Shown here: piece by piece, positions 8,645 through 17,857 of the stretch | Position numbering within the stretch: the stretch's first letter is position 1 | Layout of the letters: the number at the start of each line of letters is the position of its first letter | DNA from: Yersinia enterocolitica subsp. enterocolitica | GTDB taxonomy: Bacteria; Pseudomonadota; Gammaproteobacteria; Enterobacterales; Enterobacteriaceae | Reading direction: 5' to 3' | NCBI RefSeq assembly: GCF_901472495.1 | Contig: NZ_LR590469.1 | Location: 1,674,001-1,738,000 of the forward strand | DNA: 64,000 bases | Notes under the pieces: model-generated | Told to the model about the DNA's origin: nothing | The model's database searches: none | What the model saw: only the letters and a program-made list of their open reading frames with translations | Program-made: the position numbers and the translations under genes

Positions 8645-9490
8645 ATGAAATTTGTCGGTGCACATGTCAGCGCAGCAGGTGGAGTCGATCAGGCTGTGAT
8701 TCGGGCGCACGAACTTGAGGCCACTGCCTTTGCTCTGTTTACCAAGAATCAACGTCAATGGCGCGCCGCCCCACTGGCGGAAGATGTGATTGAAAAGTTT
8801 AAGCAAGCTTGTGAGCAATACGGTTATACCTCGGCCCAAATTCTGCCTCACGACAGCTATTTGATTAACCTCGGTCATCCGGTTACCGAGGCGCTGGAGA
8901 AGTCCCGTGAAGCCTTTATTGATGAAATGCTGCGCTGCCAGCAACTGGGGCTGTCATTACTGAACTTCCACCCCGGCAGTCATTTACTGCAAATCGATGA
9001 AGGTAAGTGTCTGGCGCGCATTGCCGAATCCATTAATATCGCGTTGGATGCGACTGAGGGTGTGACTGCCGTGATTGAAAACACCGCCGGTCAGGGCAGC
9101 AACCTCGGTTTTAAGTTTGAACATCTGGCCGCTATCATTGATGGGGTGGAAGATAAGAGCCGCGTGGGTGTTTGTATTGATACCTGCCATGCTTTCGCCG
9201 CCGGCTATGATTTGCGAACTGAAGCTGATTGCCAACACACATTCGGTGCGCTGGGGGATATTGTCGGTTTCGAGTATTTACGCGGTATGCATCTTAATGA
9301 TGCCAAAAGTGAATTTAACAGCCGTGTCGACCGCCACCACAGCTTGGGTGAGGGCAATATCGGCAAAACGGTGTTCAGTTATATTATGCACGATCCGCGC
9401 TTTGATAATATTCCGCTGATTCTGGAAACAGTGAACCCAGATATCTGGGCCGAAGAGATAGCCTGGCTGAAATCGCAGGCGGAAATTTAA
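8645..9490 (+). CDS. nfo: Deoxyribonuclease IV (endonuclease IV, AP endonuclease)
   Basis: A 281-residue TIM-barrel AP endonuclease that incises abasic sites and oxidised 3' ends in base excision repair, using three zinc ions. It is nearly collinear with E. coli Nfo (FTKNQRQWRAAPL, LPHDSYLINLGHPVTEALEK, NFHPGSH, VIENTAGQG, CIDTCHAFAAGYD, MHLNDAKS, LILETVNPDIWAEEI), so the metal-binding His, Glu and Asp residues are all there. I start at 8645 because MKFVGAHVSAAGG matches the E. coli N terminus and AAAGGAG lies 7 bases upstream; a start at 8618 would add nine unneeded residues. A shared terminator follows. Confidence 0.97.
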   Translation: MKFVGAHVSAAGGVDQAVIRAHELEATAFALFTKNQRQWRAAPLAEDVIEKFKQACEQYGYTSAQILPHDSYLINLGHPVTEALEKSREAFIDEMLRCQQLGLSLLNFHPGSHLLQIDEGKCLARIAESINIALDATEGVTAVIENTAGQGSNLGFKFEHLAAIIDGVEDKSRVGVCIDTCHAFAAGYDLRTEADCQHTFGALGDIVGFEYLRGMHLNDAKSEFNSRVDRHHSLGEGNIGKTVFSYIMHDPRFDNIPLILETVNPDIWAEEIAWLKSQAEI

Positions 9491-9509
9491 GCAAATCAGA
9501 AAGCAAACA

Positions 9510-9538
9510 AATGCCCGCCAGTTAATCTGACGGGCATT
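9510..9538. terminator. Bidirectional terminator between nfo and myfC
   Basis: Arms ATGCCCG and CGGGCAT with a further CAG/CTG pairing inside. It serves the two convergent genes; the flanking T-runs are weak. Confidence 0.6.
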
Positions 9539-9557
9539 ATGATAATACTGAACAGTT

Positions 9558-12083
9558 TTAATGACACACTCCGCTGAGCATATATAGCCCGGCGTCACCT
9601 TTTTTCGCGCTCGCAAGCTGGTAATCCACCCGACACTGTTGGCTGGCATCCCTACCCCACTGCACCAACAACTGCCCGGTTTCCGGCAAGCCAGTCAGAT
9701 AGGCTTTCCCGCCTTCGTCGACAATCGCCGCATTAGCGGGCTGATTAACCAAACTGGCCATCGCACCAAACGGAATGGTTTCGCCATTATTGCGGGTGAT
9801 GGTCATCAGTGCCCGCGCCCCGATTTGTGGGCTGAAGCTGGCGCGCACTATCGCCCCTTCGGTCGGCAGCACCTTGGCATCGGTGTTTGTCACCTCGGCA
9901 TCCGGTGGTAAATCGGTGGTTTCCAGCGAGATATCATGTTCCTGATAAGGGAAGATACTTGGTACGATACTGTAACCACGAAAATCCGTTTTCAGCCGAT
10001 GGTCTTCGCTGGTAGACACTCCGCTCACCCCCGGCACTTCAATCAGTGCGGCGGTGCCATTGATCTGCGGCCCAAGTGTCAGCCCATGCCGGTGGATAAC
10101 TGCCCCGCCGGACACATTGGCACTGCACTGGCGCATCGTCGGAGTATAGTAATAATCTCCGCCAATATCGCCGTAAGAACCGTGCCAATCCAAACCAAGT
10201 GAGCCACTATTTTCACCGGAGTGAAATTGAGCATAATGCTCTGTCTGGCGCACATTCCAGCTCAGCCGATTATCGAAAGCATGGCCATACAAGCTCAGTT
10301 CGTGATCTTTGCTGTTAGCAGATGACGTCATGCGGTAAGCCGCATAAGTGTCGTGATCACGACCTAACGGCATACTCACCGACAAACTCAACAGGCGATC
10401 CTGATTACCGCGATACTGATTTTGTGTCCAATCCAGTGAGCAATATAAATTGCCGATATTGAAGCTGTACTGAGCGCCCCACGAACTGCTCGCTGGTGCA
10501 TCACGATAACTCTGGCGCGACCAATTTAGGTTCAGATAACCAAACTGACCCAAGGGTTGCCCAACCACCACATGGATTTGGTTGCGCAGTGAGTTTGAGT
10601 ACCAATCCCTGCGGCTGTAATCATGACGCCGATAACTCTGCAACACATCGGATAAATTACTGAAATCAGCGGTGCTATATTGGCTATTTACCACTGAAAA
10701 TGAAGTATCCGATGCTTGCAACGTTTTGTTATAGCGCACTTCCCATACTTGCCCTTTCACCGGCTGCTGCTGCCGATATTCACTGGTAGCTTGGGTAATG
10801 CTGGATGATAATGCCCCATAATCCCCCAGCATCACCCCCATCCCAGCCGTGGTGGCCTGATAGTGCGGCGACCATTGCCCGCCGACAAAGGCGGTCAGAT
10901 TCCACGGCAAACCATAGGCGACTGTGGCCTGTGCGATGGGAGTGGTTTCCACATCCACATTAGCTGGGCGATAGCGCCCTGCCATCAGGTTGTAGCGCAA
11001 ACGCCCCTTGCGTAGCGCTATCGCCGGTACGCTATAAGGCACGGTAAACTGCTGCGTTGTGCCGTTACTTTCCAACACCGTCACATGCAAATCACCGTTT
11101 GAGTGACTTGGCAGCATGTCAGTTAACTTAAAAGGCCCCGGTGACACCACGGTGCTGTAGATCAGATAGCCATTTTGCCGCACTTCCACTCGCGCCTGAG
11201 AGCGGGCAATGCCACGCACCACTGGCATAAAATCGCGCTGACTGGATGGCAACATATTGGCATCATCACCCAACATCACTCCGGTAAATGGCACGCTGTC
11301 AAAAAAATCACCGGGGGTATAGCTTTCCCCCAAAGTGATACGACTTTTTAAGCGGTATAGCCCACGCGTGGCATAGATATAGCTACTTTGCCATTTACCA
11401 GCACTATTGCCCGATTGATTCCAACTGATAGCATTACGAATACGCCATGACCCGATATTGAAGCCGGGATACAACTGAACATAGTTCGAGCGCTGCTGCT
11501 CACCGGTTTGGCGATAGGTTGTGGTACTGCTATTGGCCATATAATTCAGCAAAAAAGCAGTAATACCATCATCCCAACGCTCGACAGGTATTTCATCCTT
11601 AGGCCGTAACGCCACTTGCGGAATATTCAGCACCAGCCGCATAGCATAAAACTCAAACTCTTCACTGGCCTGTGGAATTGCCGCCAAATTAACACATTGG
11701 CTTGCTTGCTTATCCTGCTGAATATTTTTTTCTGGTGGCAATAACTCAGGGTAATTATCCACATCCACGCCATAGCGGGATAATTGCTCTTTAGTTAAAC
11801 ACGACTGCAGCGAATATTCTCCAGTCGGTGATTTTACTGCATGGAATGTCACATTAGTGGAATCCACTTTTTCATCACCTAAGAAAATATCCACCTGATA
11901 AGTGCCCGGTAGTTGCCCTCCTTGTTCAAATAAAGAAAGATCCGTGTCATTAGCATTGATATTATTATTCGCTAACAATATAGGGTCAAAGGTGTAATGA
12001 CCGGCCCACACCGGAAGTACCAAACATATCGCCCAAAATGCAATAAGTTTAGCTACCGAATTTTTTAAAGAAAAAAACATCAT
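9558..12083 (-). CDS. myfC: MyfC, fimbrial outer-membrane usher
   Basis: An 841-residue usher that docks chaperone-pilin complexes and secretes the Myf fibrilla at the outer membrane. A signal peptide (about residues 1-27, ending VWAG) precedes the PapC-N domain (YTFDPILLANNN..., with a Cys pair further on), then the large barrel with the plug (VVSPGPFKLTDML, LESNGTTQQF), and PapC-C domains ending in a Cys pair (QQCRVDY and SGVCH). It belongs with FGL-type ushers such as PsaC and Caf1A. The order myfA-myfB-myfC and the neighbouring regulators settle the assignment. It lies 47 bp after myfB. Confidence 0.93.
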   Translation of the reverse strand: MMFFSLKNSVAKLIAFWAICLVLPVWAGHYTFDPILLANNNINANDTDLSLFEQGGQLPGTYQVDIFLGDEKVDSTNVTFHAVKSPTGEYSLQSCLTKEQLSRYGVDVDNYPELLPPEKNIQQDKQASQCVNLAAIPQASEEFEFYAMRLVLNIPQVALRPKDEIPVERWDDGITAFLLNYMANSSTTTYRQTGEQQRSNYVQLYPGFNIGSWRIRNAISWNQSGNSAGKWQSSYIYATRGLYRLKSRITLGESYTPGDFFDSVPFTGVMLGDDANMLPSSQRDFMPVVRGIARSQARVEVRQNGYLIYSTVVSPGPFKLTDMLPSHSNGDLHVTVLESNGTTQQFTVPYSVPAIALRKGRLRYNLMAGRYRPANVDVETTPIAQATVAYGLPWNLTAFVGGQWSPHYQATTAGMGVMLGDYGALSSSITQATSEYRQQQPVKGQVWEVRYNKTLQASDTSFSVVNSQYSTADFSNLSDVLQSYRRHDYSRRDWYSNSLRNQIHVVVGQPLGQFGYLNLNWSRQSYRDAPASSSWGAQYSFNIGNLYCSLDWTQNQYRGNQDRLLSLSVSMPLGRDHDTYAAYRMTSSANSKDHELSLYGHAFDNRLSWNVRQTEHYAQFHSGENSGSLGLDWHGSYGDIGGDYYYTPTMRQCSANVSGGAVIHRHGLTLGPQINGTAALIEVPGVSGVSTSEDHRLKTDFRGYSIVPSIFPYQEHDISLETTDLPPDAEVTNTDAKVLPTEGAIVRASFSPQIGARALMTITRNNGETIPFGAMASLVNQPANAAIVDEGGKAYLTGLPETGQLLVQWGRDASQQCRVDYQLASAKKGDAGLYMLSGVCH

Positions 12084-12130
12084 CTCACCCCATAAAAATA
12101 CAGGGGAAATATCAAATAACAGTAATAACT

Positions 12131-12934
12131 TTAAATGTTAGCTTTAAATACCTGACTCACGCTCCCCAAATCATTAATGATTTGCCAATTGATTTCTGCG
12201 GGAGCCCCTGCCATATCAATCGGTAGTGAAAAACTTCTTTCCGCGAAAGGCGCGACATAATTTTCATTTCCGGCAGAAGATAACTTGATATTTTTGTTGC
12301 CCAAACTTACAGATTTAAAATTCATATAAAATGGAGTGGGATTATTAACCTGCAACTGTTGTCCATTACGGTGCCAGATTAATTTTCCTGCCATCTCTTC
12401 AGGTTTCTGTCTAAGTTGATCGGGCCTGACCAGTAGCTTCATACAAGTACCAACTGATAACAGGATATTTAGATTAACATCTTGCATATTGTTTTTTTTA
12501 TCGTGTTGGCTATTATCCCATACATCCCCCTCTTTAGGTGGTACACCCGTTATACATAACCATTGCAAACTTTCGCGATCCTCGGGGAAGTTACCACCAG
12601 TGCGAGTTACGCGTACTCGCCCCCGCATACCCGCATCCAGGCGAAATAATGGCGGAGTCGCCATAAAAGGCGCTGGCGAATGTTTATCTTCACCTTTGAC
12701 CTGAGTTTGTACCAATATCGGGTAATCTTGTGGATTGGTTACTGATAATGACACTCCTTTAACTGAAGATAATGGATAGATAATCCGTGTCTCACCAGTC
12801 CTCACTGAAAACTTATGCTGACTTGTATTAAAACCCATGCTACTGGCGTGAGAATAGGGTAATAAAATCAATGACATAAAAACAAATAAAAATAAATTAT
12901 AACTTATAAAGTTGTGAGAGAATTTATATTTCAT
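12131..12934 (-). CDS. myfB: MyfB, periplasmic pilus chaperone
   Basis: A 267-residue chaperone of the FGL (long F1-G1 loop) class, which folds and caps MyfA in the periplasm by donor-strand complementation. A signal peptide covers about residues 1-30 (hydrophobic, ending SHASS). The G1 strand region and basic residues (RVRVTRTGG) and an extended loop around DNSQHDKKNNMQDVNL are typical of this class. The Cys pair LCITG and TCMKLL would form the disulfide seen in FGL chaperones. It is 133 bp downstream of myfA, separated by a strong hairpin that probably lowers its expression relative to the pilin. Confidence 0.92.
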   Translation of the reverse strand: MKYKFSHNFISYNLFLFVFMSLILLPYSHASSMGFNTSQHKFSVRTGETRIIYPLSSVKGVSLSVTNPQDYPILVQTQVKGEDKHSPAPFMATPPLFRLDAGMRGRVRVTRTGGNFPEDRESLQWLCITGVPPKEGDVWDNSQHDKKNNMQDVNLNILLSVGTCMKLLVRPDQLRQKPEEMAGKLIWHRNGQQLQVNNPTPFYMNFKSVSLGNKNIKLSSAGNENYVAPFAERSFSLPIDMAGAPAEINWQIINDLGSVSQVFKANI

Positions 12935-12997
12935 CCCATCTCCTTAATAAATCAATTTTTAATTATCATTCTGCCAGTATGTAAAATAGACAACGCA

Positions 12998-13029
12998 GAA
13001 AACATGGCAATACATATTGCCATGTTTTC
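12998..13029 (-). terminator. Perfect 14-bp hairpin between myfA and myfB
   Basis: Arms GAAAACATGGCAAT and ATTGCCATGTTTTC with a 4-base loop. It sits between pilin and chaperone genes, where leaky termination or mRNA end protection would give an excess of pilin message. No long T-run follows beyond the stem's own TTTTC, so full termination is doubtful. Confidence 0.6.
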
Positions 13030-13066
13030 CTCTCAGTTAGGCTATACGTTCCTAAGCCTGATGAGC

Positions 13067-13546
13067 TTACTCGACATATTCCTCAACACGCCCAGTGAAC
13101 TGATATTCACCTGCTTTAACCTCGTCGCCAGCAGCAAGAAAGAAAGTCGCTTCCACACGCTCAGAACCGTCATCTATCCACCAGTGGTCGTTATCCCACG
13201 ATAGCTCATTTGTATGTAAGTCAACTCTGGTACCATCTGCAGAAACCATCTGTCCTCCCTCAGATGCACCGGTAGGCCGAACATTCCAACCTTTATGTTC
13301 CCCTGAGTCCGACATTACCAGATGGAAGGCAGGTGTATCTGCATCCAATTTGCCTGACACAATCTCGTTTTCAGTAGCCTTGAATTCAACTGAGAACGAA
13401 CCTCCCTCTTTAACAGTTTTTGTTGCAGAGATGTCTTTACTATTAATAACAGTCGGTTCTGCATGTACCATATTAACCATCCCGCCACTAGCCAACATTA
13501 ACACAGCAATTGCTAGTGGTTTTTTAACAAATTTTTTCATATTCAT
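13067..13546 (-). CDS. myfA: MyfA, major subunit of the Myf fibrillae
   Basis: A 159-residue secreted pilin. Signal peptide about residues 1-29 (MNMKKFVKKPLAIAVLMLAS... ending VHA), mature start EPTVINSKDISATKT. The mature protein lacks a cysteine pair, is acidic, and ends GEYQFTGRVEEYVE like PsaA of Y. pestis. I begin at the ATG at 13546 because it opens the signal peptide; a GTG four codons earlier is also in frame. A GAGAT stretch upstream may serve as ribosome site. Expression should depend on MyfE and MyfF encoded just upstream. Confidence 0.93.
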   Translation of the reverse strand: MNMKKFVKKPLAIAVLMLASGGMVNMVHAEPTVINSKDISATKTVKEGGSFSVEFKATENEIVSGKLDADTPAFHLVMSDSGEHKGWNVRPTGASEGGQMVSADGTRVDLHTNELSWDNDHWWIDDGSERVEATFFLAAGDEVKAGEYQFTGRVEEYVE

Positions 13547-13720
13547 TTTATATCTCACATTAATTGATTAGTATGAAGATGAATAACGATAATGAATGTC
13601 GGTAACGGCACCTAACCTATGATGCAAACGGTGTCATCACTGACGAGGAATATACTGGCAAGTTTTTTGGAAAGATTAAATTATTAATGGATTATTAATA
13701 TTTAATAAATACTGACGCAT

Positions 13721-13759
13721 AAAAAAGCAGGATAGCTCAGCGAGATATCCTGCTTTTTT
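13721..13759. terminator. Strong bidirectional terminator between myfF and myfA
   Basis: A perfect 14-bp stem (arms AAAAAAGCAGGATA and TATCCTGCTTTTTT, 11-base loop). It separates the regulator transcript from the structural operon, so myfA must have its own promoter in 13547-13720. Confidence 0.9.
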
Positions 13760-13806
13760 ATCTTTTATACGGGAGATTATTAAGGGAAATTTCTAAAGTA
13801 ACACTG

Positions 13807-14292
13807 TTACAGGCTACGATAAGACGCATGAATATGTTTACCTTGCAAGCCTAAAAATAGCGAAGACAAGTGAATAGTTTCACCATTGATTTCAATAAAC
13901 CCGCGATCACCATGAAAAAAACTGACAATATTCTTTTTCTGGTTATCGACTTCATAAATACAAACTGATAAAGGTGATCCTAATGACTTTAGCGATCCTT
14001 TCGGTTGCCCACTGGGTGCCGATTGATATGAGTGCAATGGGAAAAATACAAATTCCCCCCAAGGTTTTCTTAGGCTTACACCAGACATCTCTTCTGACAG
14101 AATCAAGTGCGAATCCTTATCAAGAATATAGTGCAGAACCTCAAACTTTAGCCCGCTCACTCTTACATCTATATGTTCAGTATTGGGGCCATATTTTACT
14201 TCGGCGTAATAGCATAAGTGCTTGTAACTGTAGATTAATAATAATACAATAATCGAGGTAACGGTGATGAGAACCCATGTTCTGATTTTCAT
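13807..14292 (-). CDS. myfF: MyfF, membrane-anchored regulator of Myf synthesis
   Basis: A 161-residue protein (about 18.5 kDa) with one hydrophobic segment near the N terminus (WVLITVTSIIVLLLIY, residues 6-21) and a large presumed periplasmic part. It has no helix-turn-helix. Length and layout agree with MyfF/PsaF, which work with the ToxR-like partner MyfE/PsaE to activate the pilin promoter; in the Psa system PsaF stabilises PsaE. Its ATG overlaps the myfE stop by 4 bp, so the two are coupled. Confidence 0.88.
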   Translation of the reverse strand: MKIRTWVLITVTSIIVLLLIYSYKHLCYYAEVKYGPNTEHIDVRVSGLKFEVLHYILDKDSHLILSEEMSGVSLRKPWGEFVFFPLHSYQSAPSGQPKGSLKSLGSPLSVCIYEVDNQKKNIVSFFHGDRGFIEINGETIHLSSLFLGLQGKHIHASYRSL

Positions 14293-14951
14293 TGCGATTT
14301 ACATTCCGATTTATTACAAACAATAACTGAACCAAAATCGTCTTTAAATATCAGGCTATTTTTAACCTTAGGTAAGGGCGCGGCAGTATAAGCTAATACC
14401 GGTGGTAAATTAGTGATAATCGTGTTGTGGGTACGACTGTCAGTAATAGAGATAATATCGTCCCCACCAATAATAAAAAGTGTTATCGCAATAACAATGG
14501 CGATAGCCATAAAGTAGCCAGCATAATTATGGCGAAACCTTTGACGCACTTTGGTAGATTGCTGTGGCTGGCGTTGGACATCAATATTCTCATCAGCGGC
14601 AACATGGTTTAATGCCAGGTTATTTGCTGGTTGCTCATATGCCAGGCTGTATATAACCAGTTCAAGGCTATCTTTCTGCAAACTATAGCCGACACTTTTA
14701 TGGGTTTTAATCACCTCATTTAAGGTAGCTTTACGTAATACATCACGGATATGCTTTATCGCTACCGGCAATGAAACCGCAGAAACGACTCGATCAGGCC
14801 AGCAATGACTGATTAATTCATCGCGAGGAATCACTTCACCGCCACGTAAATAGAGATATTCCAGCAGCACTTCATTCTTTGATAAAGCATGTGCTTCATT
14901 ATTAATCATAAGCACATTTTTTAATTTATCTAAAACAACAGAGCTACTCAC
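14289..14951 (-). CDS. myfE: MyfE, ToxR-like transmembrane transcriptional activator
   Basis: A 220-residue protein with a winged helix-turn-helix of the OmpR/ToxR class in residues 1-105 (NEVLLEYLYLRGGEVIPRDE, then the recognition region VVSAVSLPVAIKHIRDVLRK), one transmembrane helix at about 149-169 (FMAIAIVIAITLFIIGG) and a short periplasmic tail with a Cys pair near the end (CNKSEC). Homologous to PsaE. It probably binds upstream of myfA and senses acid or temperature through the membrane as in the Psa system. The preceding 267 bp to fruA are AT-rich, contain the fruA terminator and presumably the myfE promoter. Confidence 0.9.
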   Translation of the reverse strand: MSSSVVLDKLKNVLMINNEAHALSKNEVLLEYLYLRGGEVIPRDELISHCWPDRVVSAVSLPVAIKHIRDVLRKATLNEVIKTHKSVGYSLQKDSLELVIYSLAYEQPANNLALNHVAADENIDVQRQPQQSTKVRQRFRHNYAGYFMAIAIVIAITLFIIGGDDIISITDSRTHNTIITNLPPVLAYTAAPLPKVKNSLIFKDDFGSVIVCNKSECKSQ

Positions 14952-15146
14952 CCCCCCTCCTTTTAACTTTTAATCTTGAAGTTACTGAATGACTAACCAG
15001 ATGATTACTGGCGGATCGATATTTTACGCAACAAACTTAAACCAAACCCAAACGGCGCTTAATTTTTCGCCATCATTATGATCCATTAATAATGCAATAT
15101 GCACCTAATCCTAGTTTATTAATCCACTGTAATAATTATAGAAAAT

Positions 15147-15184
15147 ATAAAAAATGCCAGTCAACATTTTAACTGACTGGCACT
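15147..15184 (-). terminator. Terminator of the fruBKA operon
   Basis: Minus strand stem TGCCAGTCA / TGACTGGCA with a 10-base loop, followed by TTTTTTATATTTTC, 35 bp after the fruA stop. Confidence 0.88.
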
Positions 15185-15218
15185 GATTAATAATCTTTAT
15201 CTGTATATCTAATAATGC

Positions 15219-16904
15219 TTATGCCACTTTTGCCACGACCGCATCAGGGCGTTTTAGCATCGCGTACAGGCCACCGGCTAAGACGGTACCGGCAATAATC
15301 GCCACCAAATATAACAGCACTGGATGAATGGCCCCTGGGATCAACAGCACGAACAAACCGCCGTGTGGTGCCATCAGTTGCGCGCCGAAGGCCATTGACA
15401 GAGCACCAGTTAATGCGCCACCCGCAATACAGCACGGCAAGACGCGCATTGGGTCACGGGCCGCAAACGGAATCGCCCCTTCAGAGATAAAGCACAAGCC
15501 CAATACCAACGCGGCTTTGCCCCCCTCCTGCTCACCTTTGTCGAACTTATGCCGCGCCAGCAGTGTTGCCAGCCCCATCGCCAGCGGTGGAACCATCCCC
15601 GCCGCCATAATGGCCGCCATCGGCGCATAAACTGAAGAACTCAACAGTGCCACCCCAAAGGCGTAAGCCGCTTTGTTCACCGGCCCACCCATGTCGGTAC
15701 ACATCATGGCACCGAGGATGGCACCCAGCAGTACCGCGTTCGCTGTACCCATAGATTGCAGCCAGTTAGTCAGGCCAGTCATGATTTTAGCCACCGGCGT
15801 GCCGACCACATAAATCATCACCAAACCGACAATCAAGCTGGCGACCAGCGGGATGATCAATATCGGTTTAAGCGCTTCCATACTTTGCGGTAAATGTAAT
15901 TTGGTGCTGATCGCTTTGGCGACATAACCGGCCAGGAAACCGGCAATGATACCGCCAAGGAAGCCGGCACCAGTGCTCACCGCCAACATACCGCCAATCA
16001 AACCCGGCGTCAGGCCCGGGCGGTCAGCGATGGAGAAAGCAATGAAACCGGCTAATACCGGTACCATCAGGGCGAAGGCCGAACCGCCACCAATTTGCAT
16101 CAAAGCCGCAGCCAGTGTGCCTTTCACTTCAAAGGCTTTAATACCGAACACAAACGAGAGCGCGATACACAGACCACCGGCCACCACCATTGGCAACATG
16201 TAAGAGACACCGGTCAGCAGATGGCGATACGGGCCGCCGGTTTCTGCTTTCTTAACCCCAGTGCTGCTGCCGGTTTTTGGTTGATAAACTTCCGCTTCCA
16301 CCAGTGCTTTGTCCAGCTCCTGCGCGGTCTTCTTCAGCGCCAAGCCAGTGGTGGTGCGGTACATAGGTTTGCCCGCAAACTTATCCAAATCCACTTCAAT
16401 GTCAGCCGCCACAATCACCAAATCGGCCGCAGCCACTTCTTCCGGCGTAATAGCATTGCCCGCACCAACGGAACCGCGCGTTTCAACTTTTACCCACCAA
16501 CCACGTTTTTTCGCTTCACTTTCAATGGCTTCAGCCGCCATAAAGGTATGAGCTACACCTGTTGGACAGGCAGTAATCGCCACAATACGTTTCGGGCCGG
16601 TCGTTGATGCGGCGACTGGCGCGGCTGCAACGGCAGCCTGATAAGGTTTGGCCTGCGCAATTGCCTGGGCCAGAAAGCCTTCAGGATCACGCACCGCTTT
16701 TTCCACATCACCGAGATACAGGTTTTTGCCGTTCAGCGCACTGTCAGCCGGGATTGCTTGCCCGGCCACAATCACCAGTTCTGCATCTGCCGCCTTCTCA
16801 ACCCAGCTCAGTCCTGCTTTTGCCGCCGCAGCACCCAACATCAGTGACGCAAGGTGGCCTCTGGCCTGCCCGAGCGAACTGTCTATTATTAGTAGCGTTT
16901 TCAT
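15219..16904 (-). CDS. fruA: PTS fructose-specific EIIB'BC, FruA
   Basis: A 561-residue fructose permease that phosphorylates incoming fructose to fructose 1-phosphate. Residues 1-90 form the inactive IIB' copy, residues 104-200 the active IIB domain with the phospho-accepting Cys113 in TACPTGVAHTFMAAEA, and from about 225 the IIC membrane domain (SYMLPMVVAGGL, GGPVNKAAYAFG, GAIPFAARDP). The start at 16904 matches the E. coli N terminus MKTLLIID and has GGAGG 5 bases upstream; an upstream in-frame ATG at 16922 lies within fruK and is not needed. It is third in fruBKA, 14 bp after fruK. Confidence 0.97.
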   Translation of the reverse strand: MKTLLIIDSSLGQARGHLASLMLGAAAAKAGLSWVEKAADAELVIVAGQAIPADSALNGKNLYLGDVEKAVRDPEGFLAQAIAQAKPYQAAVAAAPVAASTTGPKRIVAITACPTGVAHTFMAAEAIESEAKKRGWWVKVETRGSVGAGNAITPEEVAAADLVIVAADIEVDLDKFAGKPMYRTTTGLALKKTAQELDKALVEAEVYQPKTGSSTGVKKAETGGPYRHLLTGVSYMLPMVVAGGLCIALSFVFGIKAFEVKGTLAAALMQIGGGSAFALMVPVLAGFIAFSIADRPGLTPGLIGGMLAVSTGAGFLGGIIAGFLAGYVAKAISTKLHLPQSMEALKPILIIPLVASLIVGLVMIYVVGTPVAKIMTGLTNWLQSMGTANAVLLGAILGAMMCTDMGGPVNKAAYAFGVALLSSSVYAPMAAIMAAGMVPPLAMGLATLLARHKFDKGEQEGGKAALVLGLCFISEGAIPFAARDPMRVLPCCIAGGALTGALSMAFGAQLMAPHGGLFVLLIPGAIHPVLLYLVAIIAGTVLAGGLYAMLKRPDAVVAKVA

Positions 16905-16918
16905 TTCGCCTCCGGAGA

Positions 16919-17857
16919 TCAATTAAAGGGTTTCAGGTCCACTTTCGCCATCATGGCTGCCAGTTGTGGGCGATCCGTAATACCCACATTGCTCTGGCTG
17001 ACAGCCAAAGCCGCGACGGCGGTTGCCAGGCGCAAGGTATGCTCACTGGATTCGCGCATTAACAATCCATAAATCAGTCCACCCACCATCGAGTCACCGG
17101 CACCGACAGTGCTGACCACCTCGCAAGCCGGGGGTTTTGCCAACCAGGCACCAGAGGCATTAACCCACAACGCACCTTCAGCCCCGAGAGAAATCACCAC
17201 GTGGGCAATTCCCTGATCGCGCAGTGCATGTGCGGCTTCCACCACGTCACCCAGTTCAGGTAACGGGCGACCAGCCCAAATTTCCAGTTCACGACGATTA
17301 GGTTTCACCAACCACGGTGAAGCTTTCAGACCCGCAACCAAGGCTTCGCGGCTGCTGTCGAAAATTATGCACGGGCACTGAGAGCGCAGGCGCTTCATCC
17401 AGTCGGTAAAGTCATCGGGATTCACCCCCGCAGGCAAGCTACCGCTGACCGCTACCATGTCGAACTGCCCCAACCAGCTCAATGAGTCAGTTACAAAACG
17501 ATCCCAATCCGGTTTGGTGACTTCAAAGCCGGAGAAGTTAAAGTCAGTCACTTCGCCATCTTTTTCGGTCAGTTTAACGTTAATGCGAGTACGCCCCGGC
17601 ACTACCTGAAAACGGTTGGCGATACCCAATTCGCTAAATAAAAGCTGGAAGCCATCTTGGTTATCTTTGCCGAGGAAACCGCCAACTGTGACATCAATAC
17701 CTAAGTCTTTCAGTACCTTGGCAACATTAATACCTTTACCCGCCGCATGCAGACCGGCAGTTTTTACCAGATTCACTTCACCGCGTTCGATTTCCGGGCA
17801 AAAGCCCACCAGATCATAAGCCGGGTTCAATGTGATGGTGGCGACTCTTCTGCTCAT
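16919..17857 (-). CDS. fruK: 1-phosphofructokinase FruK
   Basis: A 312-residue PfkB-family kinase making fructose 1,6-bisphosphate from fructose 1-phosphate and ATP. The N-terminal PfkB signature is AAGKGINVAKVLKDLG and the C-terminal one is VVSTVGAGDSMVGGLIYGLL with catalytic Asp in GAGDS. Its ATG overlaps the fruB stop by 4 bp. Confidence 0.96.
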   Translation of the reverse strand: MSRRVATITLNPAYDLVGFCPEIERGEVNLVKTAGLHAAGKGINVAKVLKDLGIDVTVGGFLGKDNQDGFQLLFSELGIANRFQVVPGRTRINVKLTEKDGEVTDFNFSGFEVTKPDWDRFVTDSLSWLGQFDMVAVSGSLPAGVNPDDFTDWMKRLRSQCPCIIFDSSREALVAGLKASPWLVKPNRRELEIWAGRPLPELGDVVEAAHALRDQGIAHVVISLGAEGALWVNASGAWLAKPPACEVVSTVGAGDSMVGGLIYGLLMRESSEHTLRLATAVAALAVSQSNVGITDRPQLAAMMAKVDLKPFN

